From Stentor coeruleus (Eukaryota; Ciliophora; Heterotrichea; Heterotrichida; Stentoridae), in NCBI GenBank assembly GCA_001970955.1, contig MPUH01000353.1, positions 1 to 62,821 of the forward strand: a stretch of DNA of 62,821 nucleotides. The letters are read 5' to 3'. The notes beneath the pieces were generated by a model. It was not told where the DNA came from. It saw nothing but the letters and a program-made list of their open reading frames with translations, and did not search any database. Each line of letters begins with the position of its first letter. Positions within the stretch are counted from its first letter, which is position 1. Below, piece by piece: positions 1-8,883 of the stretch. A program made the position numbers and the translations under genes.

Positions 1-204
1 GAGTGTGAACGATATACTTTTATTATTTTAATATCAAACGTTGGCGTTAATTATATACTATAACTATATTTGAATGGATTTTAAACATGAATATTGGTTT
101 AGTGACAAATGAATAAAAGCATCATGAGATATTAGATTTTTATGCCTAATCTAAAGTTTGCTGCACAGAATTTATATTTATTACTAGATATAAAAGTGAA
201 TTAT

Positions 205-640
205 TGTGAATGCAAATGCGATACCTAATCAATTAATTGTCCAAATATAAATCTTTTATTAAGGGATGCACTTAGAACCATATTCTGCAGTTATTACCAG
301 ATATATTGTGATAAATACAATAACTTCTATTATTGTCTATCATGCGAAGATGCTTTTGATTAAGATTGCAAAAAAAAATAATACAAGCTTATCTTTAGTT
401 TTGAAAATAATCATTCTAATTGAATTAATCGCTTAAGTTATGTAAAAGTTAAAGCAGAAGGTAGTTAGGCTGGCGGGGATATAACCTCTTCCGATCTGGG
501 TTTTAGAGTCTTATGACCTCTTTCTTTCAGCTGATTCAGGAATTTGTATCACTCGTCGTCTTTGATAATGTGCTTGTTGGCTTTTCCCAGTAATTCTTTG
601 GAGTTTTTTTTTTTTGAGGGTGAGTAGTAAGCTTTTAACT
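205..640. pseudogene. Decayed gene fragments at the left edge
   Basis: No intact gene is present here. On the plus strand from about 205 to 420 one frame gives a Cys-rich stretch with CxxC-type spacing (C-E-C-K-C, Y-C-D-K-Y, Y-C-L-S-C-E-D), broken by several TAA codons. It is reminiscent of a small zinc-binding domain. On the minus strand, from about 640 down to 480, a frame reads KELLGKANKHIIKDDE, then TGA, then YKFLNQLKERGHKTL. None of the breaks looks like a 15-nt intron, because no GT donor lies at the right distance. I infer relics of one or two genes. The family is not identified. Confidence 0.3.
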
Positions 641-1039
641 TAGTGAATAGTTTATCTTAAGCTCCTAGTCACAGAGTTTAATTTTGGAATCTGGAAAAGA
701 ATTTTGATTTTCGTTGTTAATGAGATACATTTTAGGTAGAGTCTTCTTGTAAAATTAATTTAGTTCAAATTATAGTATTTTATTGATATTTTTCATTACA
801 GATAGAAATAAAATTTGGAAGTTAATGTTTTGTTAAAGGCTTTTATATAGATAAATTATAGTTACTAGAGTAATAAATAATATTAATTTGAAGCTGATAA
901 TTATTGAGATTATATTTTAATTTGATATTTAGGTAATGATAAAATAAATTTAAGATTAATTGAAGAAAGCGAAGTCTTTTTATTCTGGCATCATTTCACT
1001 TAAGAAGAAGAAAGTAAATTTAAAAATCAAAGAAAAGAT

Positions 1040-1450
1040 CAAGAACTGTAAAATCAATGCACTTTTCATAAGAATTTAGGGCTTTTTTCTTCATATGAAA
1101 ATCGTTATAAAGGTTTCTTAAATTATTATAAATAGTAGCACGATCTGGATGATCAGAATTTGAAACTATTTCTCTTATATTTTGCACTTTTGTAAATCTC
1201 TAGGGCTTTTTTTCTTCTCATTTAAATTAAAATAAAGGTTTCCTAGATTGTTATAAATTTTAGCTAGATCTGGATCATCATAGTTTAAATATTTTTTTAA
1301 TTTAGTTAGATAGCCTTCAGTAACATTTTCAGATTTTTTTTTATTGTTTAAGACTTTAATAATTATATTTTTGATTTAACGATAACTATTATATTTGTTT
1401 CTATTCTTAATCCATTCTAGTATTCTTCGATCGAACTTTTATTTCTCCAG
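1040..1450 (-). pseudogene. TPR-repeat protein pseudogene (kinesin-light-chain-like repeats)
   Basis: Read on the minus strand, two successive tetratricopeptide repeats are visible. The first contains DPDLAKIYNNLGNLYFNLNE (about 1205-1290). The second contains HPDRATIYNNLRNLYNDF followed by KKKALNSYEKC (about 1050-1160). This is the 'HPdlA.iYnNLgnlY' pattern of kinesin-light-chain-like TPR proteins, which form protein-binding superhelices. The two repeats lie in different frames, and the upstream part carries in-frame TAA codons, two of them where Gln would fit (EK-stop-KFDRR and YR-stop-IKN). No start codon or complete frame remains. It is very probably a dead member of a multigene family. 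Confidence 0.6.
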
Positions 1451-1594
1451 TTTTAGGATTTTTCTAAGTTAATGAATGATTTACTTCTAAAAAACAAAAC
1501 TATGCATCAAGCTGACTATAAACTTCAATAAATTTTACTATTACCGAGCCAGGAATAACATATTTTAATAAAATATTTTTGTTTATATAAAGAG

Positions 1595-1999
1595 ATGGAA
1601 GAAGTCGAACATGAACAATTAGAGATTGCAAGGCTTGAACAAGCTTTATTACAAGCAGAATATGTTTATAAAAATGATACAAGTCTTTTACAGCAAGCTT
1701 TGATTAGATGTAGACGTATTGAAAATTTGCATTTACTTGGACTTCATCTTAAATTCCGACCTATATTAAAGAAAATTAGAACCTTACCGGTTCAGTATTT
1801 GTTTTATAGATGGAAATCTAGGTGTAGTATTGATAGGACGAATCGGATTAAAAAAGTTGCTAAATTGTTGAAGCATATTTATAAGAAAATCATGACAAGA
1901 GGTTTTGTAATTTTTCGAGAAAGAGGCAATAGACTACAAATGGAAAAACTTTTCAATCCAGGGTATAGAGATTTTATGGATAAGTTCCAGGATAGTTAA
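1595..1999 (+). CDS. Small basic protein with one SFI1-like W-K motif, function unknown
   Basis: This frame encodes 134 residues from an ATG preceded by an A/T-rich leader and ends in TAA. The first 50 residues are helical and acidic, with a repeated L-E-Q-A-L-L-Q-A-E pattern. The rest is basic and contains the motif LFYRWKSRC followed about 30 residues later by GFVIFRERG. The hydrophobic-x-x-WK unit in a long basic helix resembles the centrin-binding repeats of SFI1-type proteins, which are abundant in Stentor. A larger protein with the same kind of motif lies at 36.7-38.9 kb. The assignment is inference; no catalytic motif is visible. A short protein of unknown function is the safe reading. 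Confidence 0.5.
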   Translation: MEEVEHEQLEIARLEQALLQAEYVYKNDTSLLQQALIRCRRIENLHLLGLHLKFRPILKKIRTLPVQYLFYRWKSRCSIDRTNRIKKVAKLLKHIYKKIMTRGFVIFRERGNRLQMEKLFNPGYRDFMDKFQDS

Positions 2000-2281
2000 T
2001 TAAAAATTAGCTTATGATTGTGTAATTAAACTTACATAATAATTTATCCTGTTCACTACAAAATTAGTATAAACTTCTTATTCAATACAAAAAATTCAAA
2101 ATAAATTCCCTAAAATCCACAAAGCCATTAAACTATTTAAAAAACCCTTAAACCTCCTTCACAACCCCAGCTCCAAACCTAATCCAAAAGCCAAAGTATA
2201 AGCCTATTCAAATTCCTACTCTTCATCCAAAATCATTTTTCTTAACCCGAAAATTCCGTTATATTCATAATTTAAATAACA

Positions 2282-3370
2282 ATGGAGCCTTACTTGTTAC
2301 CGAAGGAAAATGAAGAATCCCTTGAGCAAAGATTAGATCGTATAAACAATGCACTTCAAAGTACAATGCAAGAAATTGAAATCTCAGCATATCATCCAAA
2401 AGATCCATCAATGATAAGCTATTTACATTCAATATCAGGATCCATTTGTAATTTTGAATGGTTAGATCAAGATATAGAAAGAAGCGCATATGTAAAACTC
2501 CCTGAAGGAATCGAAGAGAATTTAGAAGTAATCCTTCAACAATTAGACCGAACACAAATGATTAATGAAGATTTTTGGGCTGAAAACATAAGAAACCAAG
2601 GTAAAATCAAACCTTTAAATGATGATATTGAAAATTACATACTTAAACTTGAAAAAGAAAATAGGGAATTAAGATCAGGTGGAAATGGGAGGGAAAATAT
2701 GAAGAAAAATTATAAACTCGAACAGGAACGGAGGAATTTTGAAGATAAACTTGCAGAATTAGATTGTTTGACTATAACATATAGGAAAAAACATGAACAA
2801 ATTGTCAAGTTGGAAGAAGAGTTAAGGATAAAAGAAAAACTTTTGGAACAGAAAGAAAATGATTTGAAAAATGAAAAAGCAGGATTAGATAAAGCTAAAA
2901 AAGTGTGGGAGGAGAGTTTAATTAAAACAACGGGGAAAAATATCCCTTTAAGCAATAGGAAGGTACCTAAGAAATTTATTTTGAATGATTTGAATAATGA
3001 AGAATCACAAATTGCTGTGCTTACACCTAATAGGGTTAAAGATATGGCTGAATTACAGGCTAAGCTTAAGGAACATGAAGGTAGGTTTAAAGAAATCACA
3101 AATTTTGATGATAAATCTAAGGAAATTACGACTATTGATCAGATAAAGAACAAAATCGCAACTTTGAGAGGAGAAGAGGCTATGCTGAATTGCAGCAGAA
3201 GCTCAAGGATAATGAAGCAAATGAAGAGAACGATGGAGAAGGAAGTTAATCATGAAGAAAATCTTAGGAAAATGACTTTAGAAAAATATTCGGTTAAAGG
3301 AACAGTAAAGATGTGTGTAACACCTACACATGGGATGATGTCAAAAAAGATATTGTTCGGGGAAAACTAA
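2282..3370 (+). CDS. Coiled-coil protein, function unknown
   Basis: The protein has 362 residues and starts MEPYLLPKENEESLEQ. Residues 1-120 are mixed and mildly acidic. Residues about 120-210 are a strong coiled coil with heptads rich in E, K and L (for example KLEEELRIKEKLLEQKEND). The tail is basic and includes another short helix (MADLQ-type) before a final MMSKKILFGEN. There is no membrane segment, signal peptide or known enzymatic motif. The 280 bases upstream are strikingly poor in G on the coding strand, as is usual for 5' flanks in this window. I do not recognise the family; a structural or cytoskeletal role is only a guess. Confidence 0.65.
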   Translation: MEPYLLPKENEESLEQRLDRINNALQSTMQEIEISAYHPKDPSMISYLHSISGSICNFEWLDQDIERSAYVKLPEGIEENLEVILQQLDRTQMINEDFWAENIRNQGKIKPLNDDIENYILKLEKENRELRSGGNGRENMKKNYKLEQERRNFEDKLAELDCLTITYRKKHEQIVKLEEELRIKEKLLEQKENDLKNEKAGLDKAKKVWEESLIKTTGKNIPLSNRKVPKKFILNDLNNEESQIAVLTPNRVKDMAELQAKLKEHEGRFKEITNFDDKSKEITTIDQIKNKIATLRGEEAMLNCSRSSRIMKQMKRTMEKEVNHEENLRKMTLEKYSVKGTVKMCVTPTHGMMSKKILFGEN

Positions 3371-3732
3371 CTGTTTCGTAATTTCTTTAATATAACTTGC
3401 ATTAATTTTTATAAACTAAACTTATCTTCATACTATCTCCATATATTATCCTATCTTATATATCTTTTTACTATAAATTCACCTTATCATTTCTACAATC
3501 ATAATTTTACTACCACAAACAAACAAAAAATGACAAATTTTCTCCTCAAGCACAAATCTTAAATCCTACACTTTCAAAGTTAAAAGAATTCTCGTCAAAA
3601 TCCTAAATATAACCCCTAGCAATCCTCAAAAATCCCATCAACCATCTTGACAATTCCACAATCCCTTCCATCAAAAACTTCCTTCACCAAAAAACTTTTC
3701 TTTTTAAATTAAAACTTTATATTATTAAAAAT
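3371..3732. promoter_or_regulatory. Intergenic 5' flank, G-poor on the plus strand
   Basis: About 360 bases separate the coiled-coil gene from the ANKRD13-like gene. The right two thirds are rich in C, A and T and nearly free of G on the plus strand, as in other upstream regions here. No reading frame or repeat is visible. I infer a promoter and leader region but see no defined motif. Confidence 0.35.
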
Positions 3733-5667
3733 ATGAAAAAGCGATGGGGTTTAATTGAATTCCAAAGTGCCTGTAACAAAACTCGAGACTCAATCTCACA
3801 AAAGTCCTTCAAAGACTTAGCTCAAAACGACAAAAAGCATCAAATCCTTCGAGCTTTAAATGAAATATCCAATTTATCCAACTATCACATTCGTTTTTTT
3901 CCTTATGACCAACCTAAAACAATCAAGCGTCTCCGTAAGTGTATTCCCCCTAGAATATGGGAAAAGCCTTTATCAAGGATTTTTTTTTTCGAATATTGGA
4001 AAGGCCTTGAAACTACAAGCCCAGGAAGTTTTTTAAAAGATAGTATGCTTCGTTATATATATGGAGTTAATGAATGTTCTAACGATCTGAAGAGTTACCC
4101 ACTTCATTGTTCTGTTTTTAATAGTGACTTATATAGAATTCATAAACTCTGTGTTGGAGAAGATCCGAATTACATGTTTACAGATATTGATAAAGTTGAT
4201 GATTTAGGAAATACACCTTTAATGTTAGCTGTTAAGTTAAGAAAACATGAAGAAGCGCTTGTACTTGTTGATCATGGGGCAGACCCGAAGTATAGAAAAA
4301 CTTCGGATACACTAAGCCCTATTGAACTGGCATTGGGAATGCAGGATAGAAAAATGTTGAAAATATTGATAACAGGGTATTTAAGAAGGGTTAGGGAGAA
4401 ATGGCTTAACCATATAGATGAGTTTATTGAAGCACTTGAGAGGATGAAAGATTTTTCTTTGACTATGAGATGGGAATGTAAAAGTAGTATTATACCATTT
4501 GTCAAAAGGTTCACACCTTCTGATGTTTACCAGATTTATAAAAGGGGAACTAATGTTAGGGTTGATCTCACTTTAATAGGATGGGAAAGCTTAAAAACCC
4601 TTAGAGGGAATATATCTTTACTATTTAAAGGACATAAAAAAAAACTTGTAATTTTTGATCATGTCACAGGGATAAAGCGAGACTTTGACACCGAGCCATC
4701 AGAAGCTATGATTGAAAATACAATTGAAAAACTTTTAAAAGGGAAAAAATTCAGTAACGAAATCCAAGTCAATGATGTTAATATAATACCAGATAAGAAC
4801 TGGCGAGGTGAAACTCAGACTGAAATTATCAACAATTGGAAATGTAAAAAAAAGAAACTTACTTGTAGTATTGAAATTGATAGAGAAAAACGACAAGTTG
4901 TTTATGATAAAAATATAGAAAAATTCAAAAATTTCGAGGAATATTTTGAGTATGTTACAAATGTGAGTAGTTTTAATGAAAGACCATTACCTAGTCAAAC
5001 GGTTATTGAGCCAAAAATGGTGAAGCATTATTCAAAGCAACTTAATGCATCTTTGTGGACTTGTGAGGATTTTCCTTTGACTTTGAAGGATTTTTTCCCT
5101 TTGCTTGAACTTTTAGCGTCGTTTAGTAAAAATGCTCAGTATTTATGTGCGTTTTTTCATCAGGGATGCTTGGATGATGATGACTTTCCGGTTAAAGCGC
5201 TAATTCCGGTGTATGCTTCAGTTAAATTATTGGTACATCTTGATTCGGTTACTATGATAGCTCCAGATTTTAGGTATTTTTCTTTTCCTAAAAATGAAGA
5301 AAAACGCTCAGAAGATACAACTGGGAAACTCGGTGATTGGAGTTCTGAGTTTTTATATAAATGCGAAGTTTCATACTCTGACGATGATAATCTTATTGAA
5401 GCTCAAGAAATTTTCCTATCTTTAAAAAGTCTTGATGCAACACCTTTACTTACAGATACCTCTGTTGAGATTGAAGATCCTGTTGAGGAAGAAATGCCAG
5501 ATATTAGTATATTGGAATACCATCATAAATTGCCTCCACCTAAAGTATATAATAGAAACTCCTTGCCTAATACTATTTTAAAGAGAGGCGAGTTGTTTAA
5601 GAAGGTTAAAATTTACGCTATGAACTATGAGAGGATTTCTAAAAATGATGCGGATGTTGTTTTGTAA
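3733..5667 (+). CDS. ANKRD13-like ankyrin / GPCR-chaperone domain protein
   Basis: This 644-residue protein has ankyrin repeats at about residues 120-220 (LHCSVFNSDLYRIHKLC, DDLGNTPLMLAVKLRKHEEA, LVDHGADP). These are followed by the region typical of the ANKRD13 family: RWECKSS, PFVKRFTPSDVYQIYKRG, VRVDLTLIGWE, and further on NWRGETQTEI. In animals ANKRD13 proteins act at endosomes and the plasma membrane, where they bind ubiquitinated receptors and control their sorting. The central domain is the 'GPCR-chaperone' module. I do not see clear ubiquitin-interacting motifs in the acidic C-terminal part, although EDPVEEEMPDISILEYHHKLPPP could be a degenerate one. No introns are needed. The family call is firm; the endocytic role is inferred. 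Confidence 0.82.
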   Translation: MKKRWGLIEFQSACNKTRDSISQKSFKDLAQNDKKHQILRALNEISNLSNYHIRFFPYDQPKTIKRLRKCIPPRIWEKPLSRIFFFEYWKGLETTSPGSFLKDSMLRYIYGVNECSNDLKSYPLHCSVFNSDLYRIHKLCVGEDPNYMFTDIDKVDDLGNTPLMLAVKLRKHEEALVLVDHGADPKYRKTSDTLSPIELALGMQDRKMLKILITGYLRRVREKWLNHIDEFIEALERMKDFSLTMRWECKSSIIPFVKRFTPSDVYQIYKRGTNVRVDLTLIGWESLKTLRGNISLLFKGHKKKLVIFDHVTGIKRDFDTEPSEAMIENTIEKLLKGKKFSNEIQVNDVNIIPDKNWRGETQTEIINNWKCKKKKLTCSIEIDREKRQVVYDKNIEKFKNFEEYFEYVTNVSSFNERPLPSQTVIEPKMVKHYSKQLNASLWTCEDFPLTLKDFFPLLELLASFSKNAQYLCAFFHQGCLDDDDFPVKALIPVYASVKLLVHLDSVTMIAPDFRYFSFPKNEEKRSEDTTGKLGDWSSEFLYKCEVSYSDDDNLIEAQEIFLSLKSLDATPLLTDTSVEIEDPVEEEMPDISILEYHHKLPPPKVYNRNSLPNTILKRGELFKKVKIYAMNYERISKNDADVVL

Positions 5668-6284
5668 TTTAAGCAGTTTTCCTTAAATAAATTCTGGAAT
5701 ATGTGTAAAATGAGTAAAGTTCTAATCTTTTCAATTATAATTAATTTATAAGCATTAGTGAATAGATTAGAATTGAGAATTTTTAGAAAAAACTTGAAGT
5801 TTTGGATAACAGAATTAAATAATGTAGATATTTATTTAGAATATATTATTCTAAGTCTAAGATATCAGAAATTGTATTTTATCCAAATAAACATATAACT
5901 TATGCTTATACCAGTAAAAATATTTTTTTTAATAAAAATTAAACCTTATCATACTTAAACACTTATTCATTAATAATATTAATATTTGAGTCACATAACC
6001 AGCGACAACGAGTGGTTTAATATACCGAATCTGCCTAAAGAAAGAGATTGTAGGACAAACAAACCTCGATCGGACAAGGTTTAAACCATGCCACCTTAAC
6101 TATCACCCACTTTAAACTTTAATATTTCTAATAAAAAATTAGAAAAAAACTCATTTGAATTCATCTACACAGTACTTTGAATGAAAATGTAATACAATCT
6201 ATTATTTCCTCAATATATCCCTTAAATTTTGTTTCCCTTACCTTCAGATTATTTTTTACCAGATTTAATTTCTTATACTAATTA
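5668..6284. other. Intergenic region carrying the first 112-bp element
   Basis: This is the space between the convergent 3' ends of the ANKRD13-like gene and the CEP41-like gene. Apart from the 112-bp element at 5988-6099 it is A/T-rich, with no open frame. The element stands out by its higher G+C content. Confidence 0.6.
5988..6099. ncRNA. Candidate structured RNA / dispersed 112-bp element, copy 1
   Basis: The 112 bases from GAGTCACATAACC to GCCACCTTAA recur at 59977-60088 with only three substitutions (positions 6027, 6049 and 6053 of this copy) and no gaps, while the flanks are unrelated. Neither copy has a useful open frame. Possible base pairing includes TGGTTTAA (6012-6019) with TTAAACCA (6081-6088), and AAACCT (6061-6066) with AGGTTT (6077-6082); these two partly compete. 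GGTTTAAACC resembles a weak pol III B box, and ACGAGTGGTTTAA resembles an A box. It does not fold as a tRNA in my hands, and I do not match it to 5S, U1, U2, U4, U5, U6 or SRP RNA. The transcribed strand is unknown. It may be an undescribed RNA gene or a small mobile repeat. Confidence 0.55.
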
Positions 6285-6881
6285 TTACCCAAAACGTTTT
6301 GATATTGAAGAATTAACCGATATTTGTGAGTCAGAGCTTTTATAAGTCCTCACAGGGTTAACTGGGACTGGAGGTTTCGGAGGATTAGTTCCTTCAACAT
6401 ACTGCCAATACTGTTTACAGAACTCTTCCAAACCTCCAGTCAATAAATACACATTCTCAAATCCCCTTGTTGCTAGTTTCTGTGCATTTTCTACTCCAGG
6501 TCTTTCATCCCCAGCATAAATAATAATCATCTTACCCGGTTGGTTCTTCAACCTAAACATCTCAGGTAAAATTCTATCTCTCGTAACATTAGGTGCAGGG
6601 AAACTTTGAGCATAAACAATATGACTTCTCATATATTCATCAGTATCTCTAAGGTCTAGTAACACAAAATCATCATGAGTTTTGATTTCTCCATCAACTG
6701 TAAAAACTGAAAATCTCGCGGCTTGGCTTGCAGAATCTTCTGGACCAATTTTTGACTCTTCATTACTATCATTAGGTGCTGTAGCTCTTAATAGTTTGAC
6801 TAAATTAACCCCAGAAATCCTCCTAAAAAGCTCTCCACGACGCTTTACTGTCATCTGATTGCTTGGTAAATCAACTTGCAT
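6285..6881 (-). CDS. CEP41-like rhodanese-domain protein
   Basis: The protein has 198 residues. Residues about 60-165 form a rhodanese fold: DDFVLLDLRDTDEYMRSHI, then the stretch around GKMIIIYAGDERPG, then RGFENVYLLTGGLEEF. The order and wording match CEP41 (TSGA14), a centrosome/cilium protein that promotes tubulin polyglutamylation in animals by helping TTLL6 enter cilia. The loop that holds the catalytic Cys of true sulfurtransferases reads YAGDERPG and has no Cys, as in CEP41, so it is probably a binding module and not an enzyme. A Met at codon 10 is an alternative start. The gene is divergent from the next one, with only 19 bases between start codons. Confidence 0.78.
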   Translation of the reverse strand: MQVDLPSNQMTVKRRGELFRRISGVNLVKLLRATAPNDSNEESKIGPEDSASQAARFSVFTVDGEIKTHDDFVLLDLRDTDEYMRSHIVYAQSFPAPNVTRDRILPEMFRLKNQPGKMIIIYAGDERPGVENAQKLATRGFENVYLLTGGLEEFCKQYWQYVEGTNPPKPPVPVNPVRTYKSSDSQISVNSSISKRFG

Positions 6882-6900
6882 TTTTGTTCTTTGAATATAA
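6882..6900. promoter_or_regulatory. 19-bp space between two divergent start codons
   Basis: The two flanking genes start on opposite strands at 6881 and 6901, leaving 19 A/T-rich bases. Any promoter must be shared or lie within the coding regions, and the 5' leaders must be extremely short or overlap. If the CEP41-like protein starts at its Met10 the space is 46 bases. Confidence 0.5.
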
Positions 6901-7944
6901 ATGAGTGGAGTTCTTGATCAATCCCTACATGAACTGTGGACCAGTACCTATGAAAACCAACAAGGTACATTCAATATAAAAATTTCTGAAACCCAACATA
7001 AAGAATTAAGTTCTTTTCATATCTTATACAACCCATCAGGGCCAAATAGTCCATCTCCAATAACAAACACGACATTCAGCAATTTTGATGATAGTCTAGC
7101 TAAACTTACTCATGATTATCAAGTTATATGCTGGGTAGACTTTGATAATGAAGAAATTTGTCAGGAAAAACCTTCAGAAGAAGCTAAAGAAATTTGTGAT
7201 GAAGAAGTTGCTGATTCATATCATCCTTTATATATAACCCCAACACCTTGGGTACGTAATCAATGTTTTTTAGCTTTATTTCCAGAAGAATGTTTACCTC
7301 AAGCTGTGAGTACTGAGCTTTTAACTTTAGCAATGAATATATTCAGACTATCTAAAAATCCATCTTTAAGGTTAGGATATGATTCTTTAGGAGCTAATTC
7401 TGATGTCAATCATTTACATTTTAATGTTGTATTTGCTGAAAACTTTGGAGGATTTCCTGTAGAAAAAGTTCAGAGGAATCTTCTTATTGAAAGTTCACTT
7501 CAGCATAAGAATGCTGATGAAATTAATATGTTTAGTGTTGGGGTAAGGCTTTATGAATTAGAATATCCAGCAAAATGTTTAATGATATGTCCTTCTGTAG
7601 AGATTAATGAAGGGAATATGAGTGATGGGACTGAATCTGTTGGGAATGTGACTGGAATGGTTGTGAATCAGTTGATTGAAAGTAATGTACCTCATTCAAT
7701 TATGATTAATGGAGATAAACTTGAGGTTTATGTGTTTCCAAGAGCGTTTCAAAATGATTTTACTGTTGGGAAAGCGAGCTTTTTAGATTTTAGTGGGGTT
7801 ATTTGCACTTGCAAGGAAGAGTTTTTTGATGGGGCGGATGAGGGACAGTGTGCGAAATATCTGGAAAGTTTATCAGCTGATAATGAAATTTGGAATCAGA
7901 CTATTAGCTATATTACCAAACTACTAGGGAAATTATATAACTAG
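6901..7944 (+). CDS. GDP-hexose phosphorylase (VTC2 / GDPGP1 family)
   Basis: This 347-residue protein carries the family signature RLGYDSLGANSDVNHLHFNV at about residues 159-178. It corresponds to the 'GxNSxGAFAxxNHLHF' HIT-like motif of plant GDP-L-galactose phosphorylase (VTC2) and animal GDP-D-glucose phosphorylase (GDPGP1). In this family the His of HLHF attacks the GDP-sugar and forms a guanylylated intermediate, which inorganic phosphate resolves to GDP and hexose-1-phosphate. Upstream, FHILYNPSGPNSPSP and TPWVRNQCFLALFPE fit the N-terminal half, and residues about 260-300 (INGDKLEVYVFPR) fit the C-terminal half. Which GDP-sugar is used cannot be read from sequence. The size agrees with the family. 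No intron is needed. Confidence 0.8.
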   Translation: MSGVLDQSLHELWTSTYENQQGTFNIKISETQHKELSSFHILYNPSGPNSPSPITNTTFSNFDDSLAKLTHDYQVICWVDFDNEEICQEKPSEEAKEICDEEVADSYHPLYITPTPWVRNQCFLALFPEECLPQAVSTELLTLAMNIFRLSKNPSLRLGYDSLGANSDVNHLHFNVVFAENFGGFPVEKVQRNLLIESSLQHKNADEINMFSVGVRLYELEYPAKCLMICPSVEINEGNMSDGTESVGNVTGMVVNQLIESNVPHSIMINGDKLEVYVFPRAFQNDFTVGKASFLDFSGVICTCKEEFFDGADEGQCAKYLESLSADNEIWNQTISYITKLLGKLYN

Positions 7945-8022
7945 ATAAGTATTTAGGATGAATAGGGTAATTATATATACAAAGGCAGGTATTTCTTAAT
8001 TCATAAAAATCATCAATTCTAA

Positions 8023-8883
8023 TTACTCTAAACTAAGATCAACCGTAAAATCGTATTCGATTGTAGGGACAACTGATGAAAGGAATTTAAGGAAGATGAA
8101 AATTGCCTGATGCACCTGAGCAACTGAGTTATTTGAAGCTAAAATATCAATAAAATGCTTCATCATTTTTGCATGGTTACAAGGGTGGATTGAAATCTGA
8201 GGCGTTCCCAAGCATGGGTGTGTTTCAATTGTCGCAGTTTTTTTCGCATAGTCTTCCATAATATCTTCATACATTTGCTCAGGAGTCAAAAGATTCCTAT
8301 TTTCATCATAGCCAACAAGCCAAAGCCTTGGAGTCTGATAATATAGATCATAAGTTACTGATAAATCATAAACTCTTGTTTTGATTATAACATCTTCAGG
8401 CTCTTCAGCTTTAAAATAACCATCTTGAGAAAAAATGTTTACAGCATTTTCGTCGATTAAACTTTCTTTGACTTCTTCCATATCAAGAATTTCTTCATCT
8501 TCTTCGACAACTTCATCTCTTCCTTTTATGATAATTTCTTCGATATTCTCTTCAACTTTGTGACTTTCTGCAACAACCCAACCTCCATCTATTTCTTTCT
8601 CAGTCACTTCAGAGTCTTCAATATTTCTAACTCGTTTTCTACAAGGCACTCCTCTTGTTATTAAGTATTGGTTTTCTGGGGGTAAATGTTTTTGTTCATT
8701 CCCTGGTGTACTTGTAGACCAACACCATGTCGGGCATCGATGGACAAGTTGCTCACCGGCTACTACAAACTCTTGAGGTGTTAATGTTCCTTTTTCTAGA
8801 AATGCAGACTCAGTTGGCACAGATTTGAACTTCTTAGCTACGTTTCTATACATGTTCCCAATCTTATGTCCTAAATTCTCCAT
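8023..8883 (-). CDS. ATG3: Atg3, autophagy E2-like conjugating enzyme
   Basis: Atg3 transfers Atg8 to phosphatidylethanolamine on the growing autophagosome membrane. The 286-residue frame begins MENLGHKIGNMYRN. An upstream in-frame GTG was not used because a eukaryotic gene needs ATG. Visible family blocks are LTPQEFVVAGEQLVHRCPTW near the N-terminus, RVYDLSVTYDLYYQTPRLWL, GYDENRNLLTPEQMYEDI, the active-site block SIHPCNHAKMM (catalytic Cys about residue 235), and the C-terminal FLKFLSSVVPTIEYDFT. An acidic, poorly conserved linker lies between, as in other Atg3 proteins. Length is close to the yeast and animal enzymes. All key residues are present, so it is probably active. It is one of the surest calls in the window. 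Confidence 0.95.
   Translation of the reverse strand: MENLGHKIGNMYRNVAKKFKSVPTESAFLEKGTLTPQEFVVAGEQLVHRCPTWCWSTSTPGNEQKHLPPENQYLITRGVPCRKRVRNIEDSEVTEKEIDGGWVVAESHKVEENIEEIIIKGRDEVVEEDEEILDMEEVKESLIDENAVNIFSQDGYFKAEEPEDVIIKTRVYDLSVTYDLYYQTPRLWLVGYDENRNLLTPEQMYEDIMEDYAKKTATIETHPCLGTPQISIHPCNHAKMMKHFIDILASNNSVAQVHQAIFIFLKFLSSVVPTIEYDFTVDLSLE

Noticed and set aside
5988-6099. tRNA gene in the 112-bp element
   Set aside because: Weak A- and B-box-like strings exist, but no seven-base acceptor stem, anticodon arm or proper T arm can be drawn on either strand.
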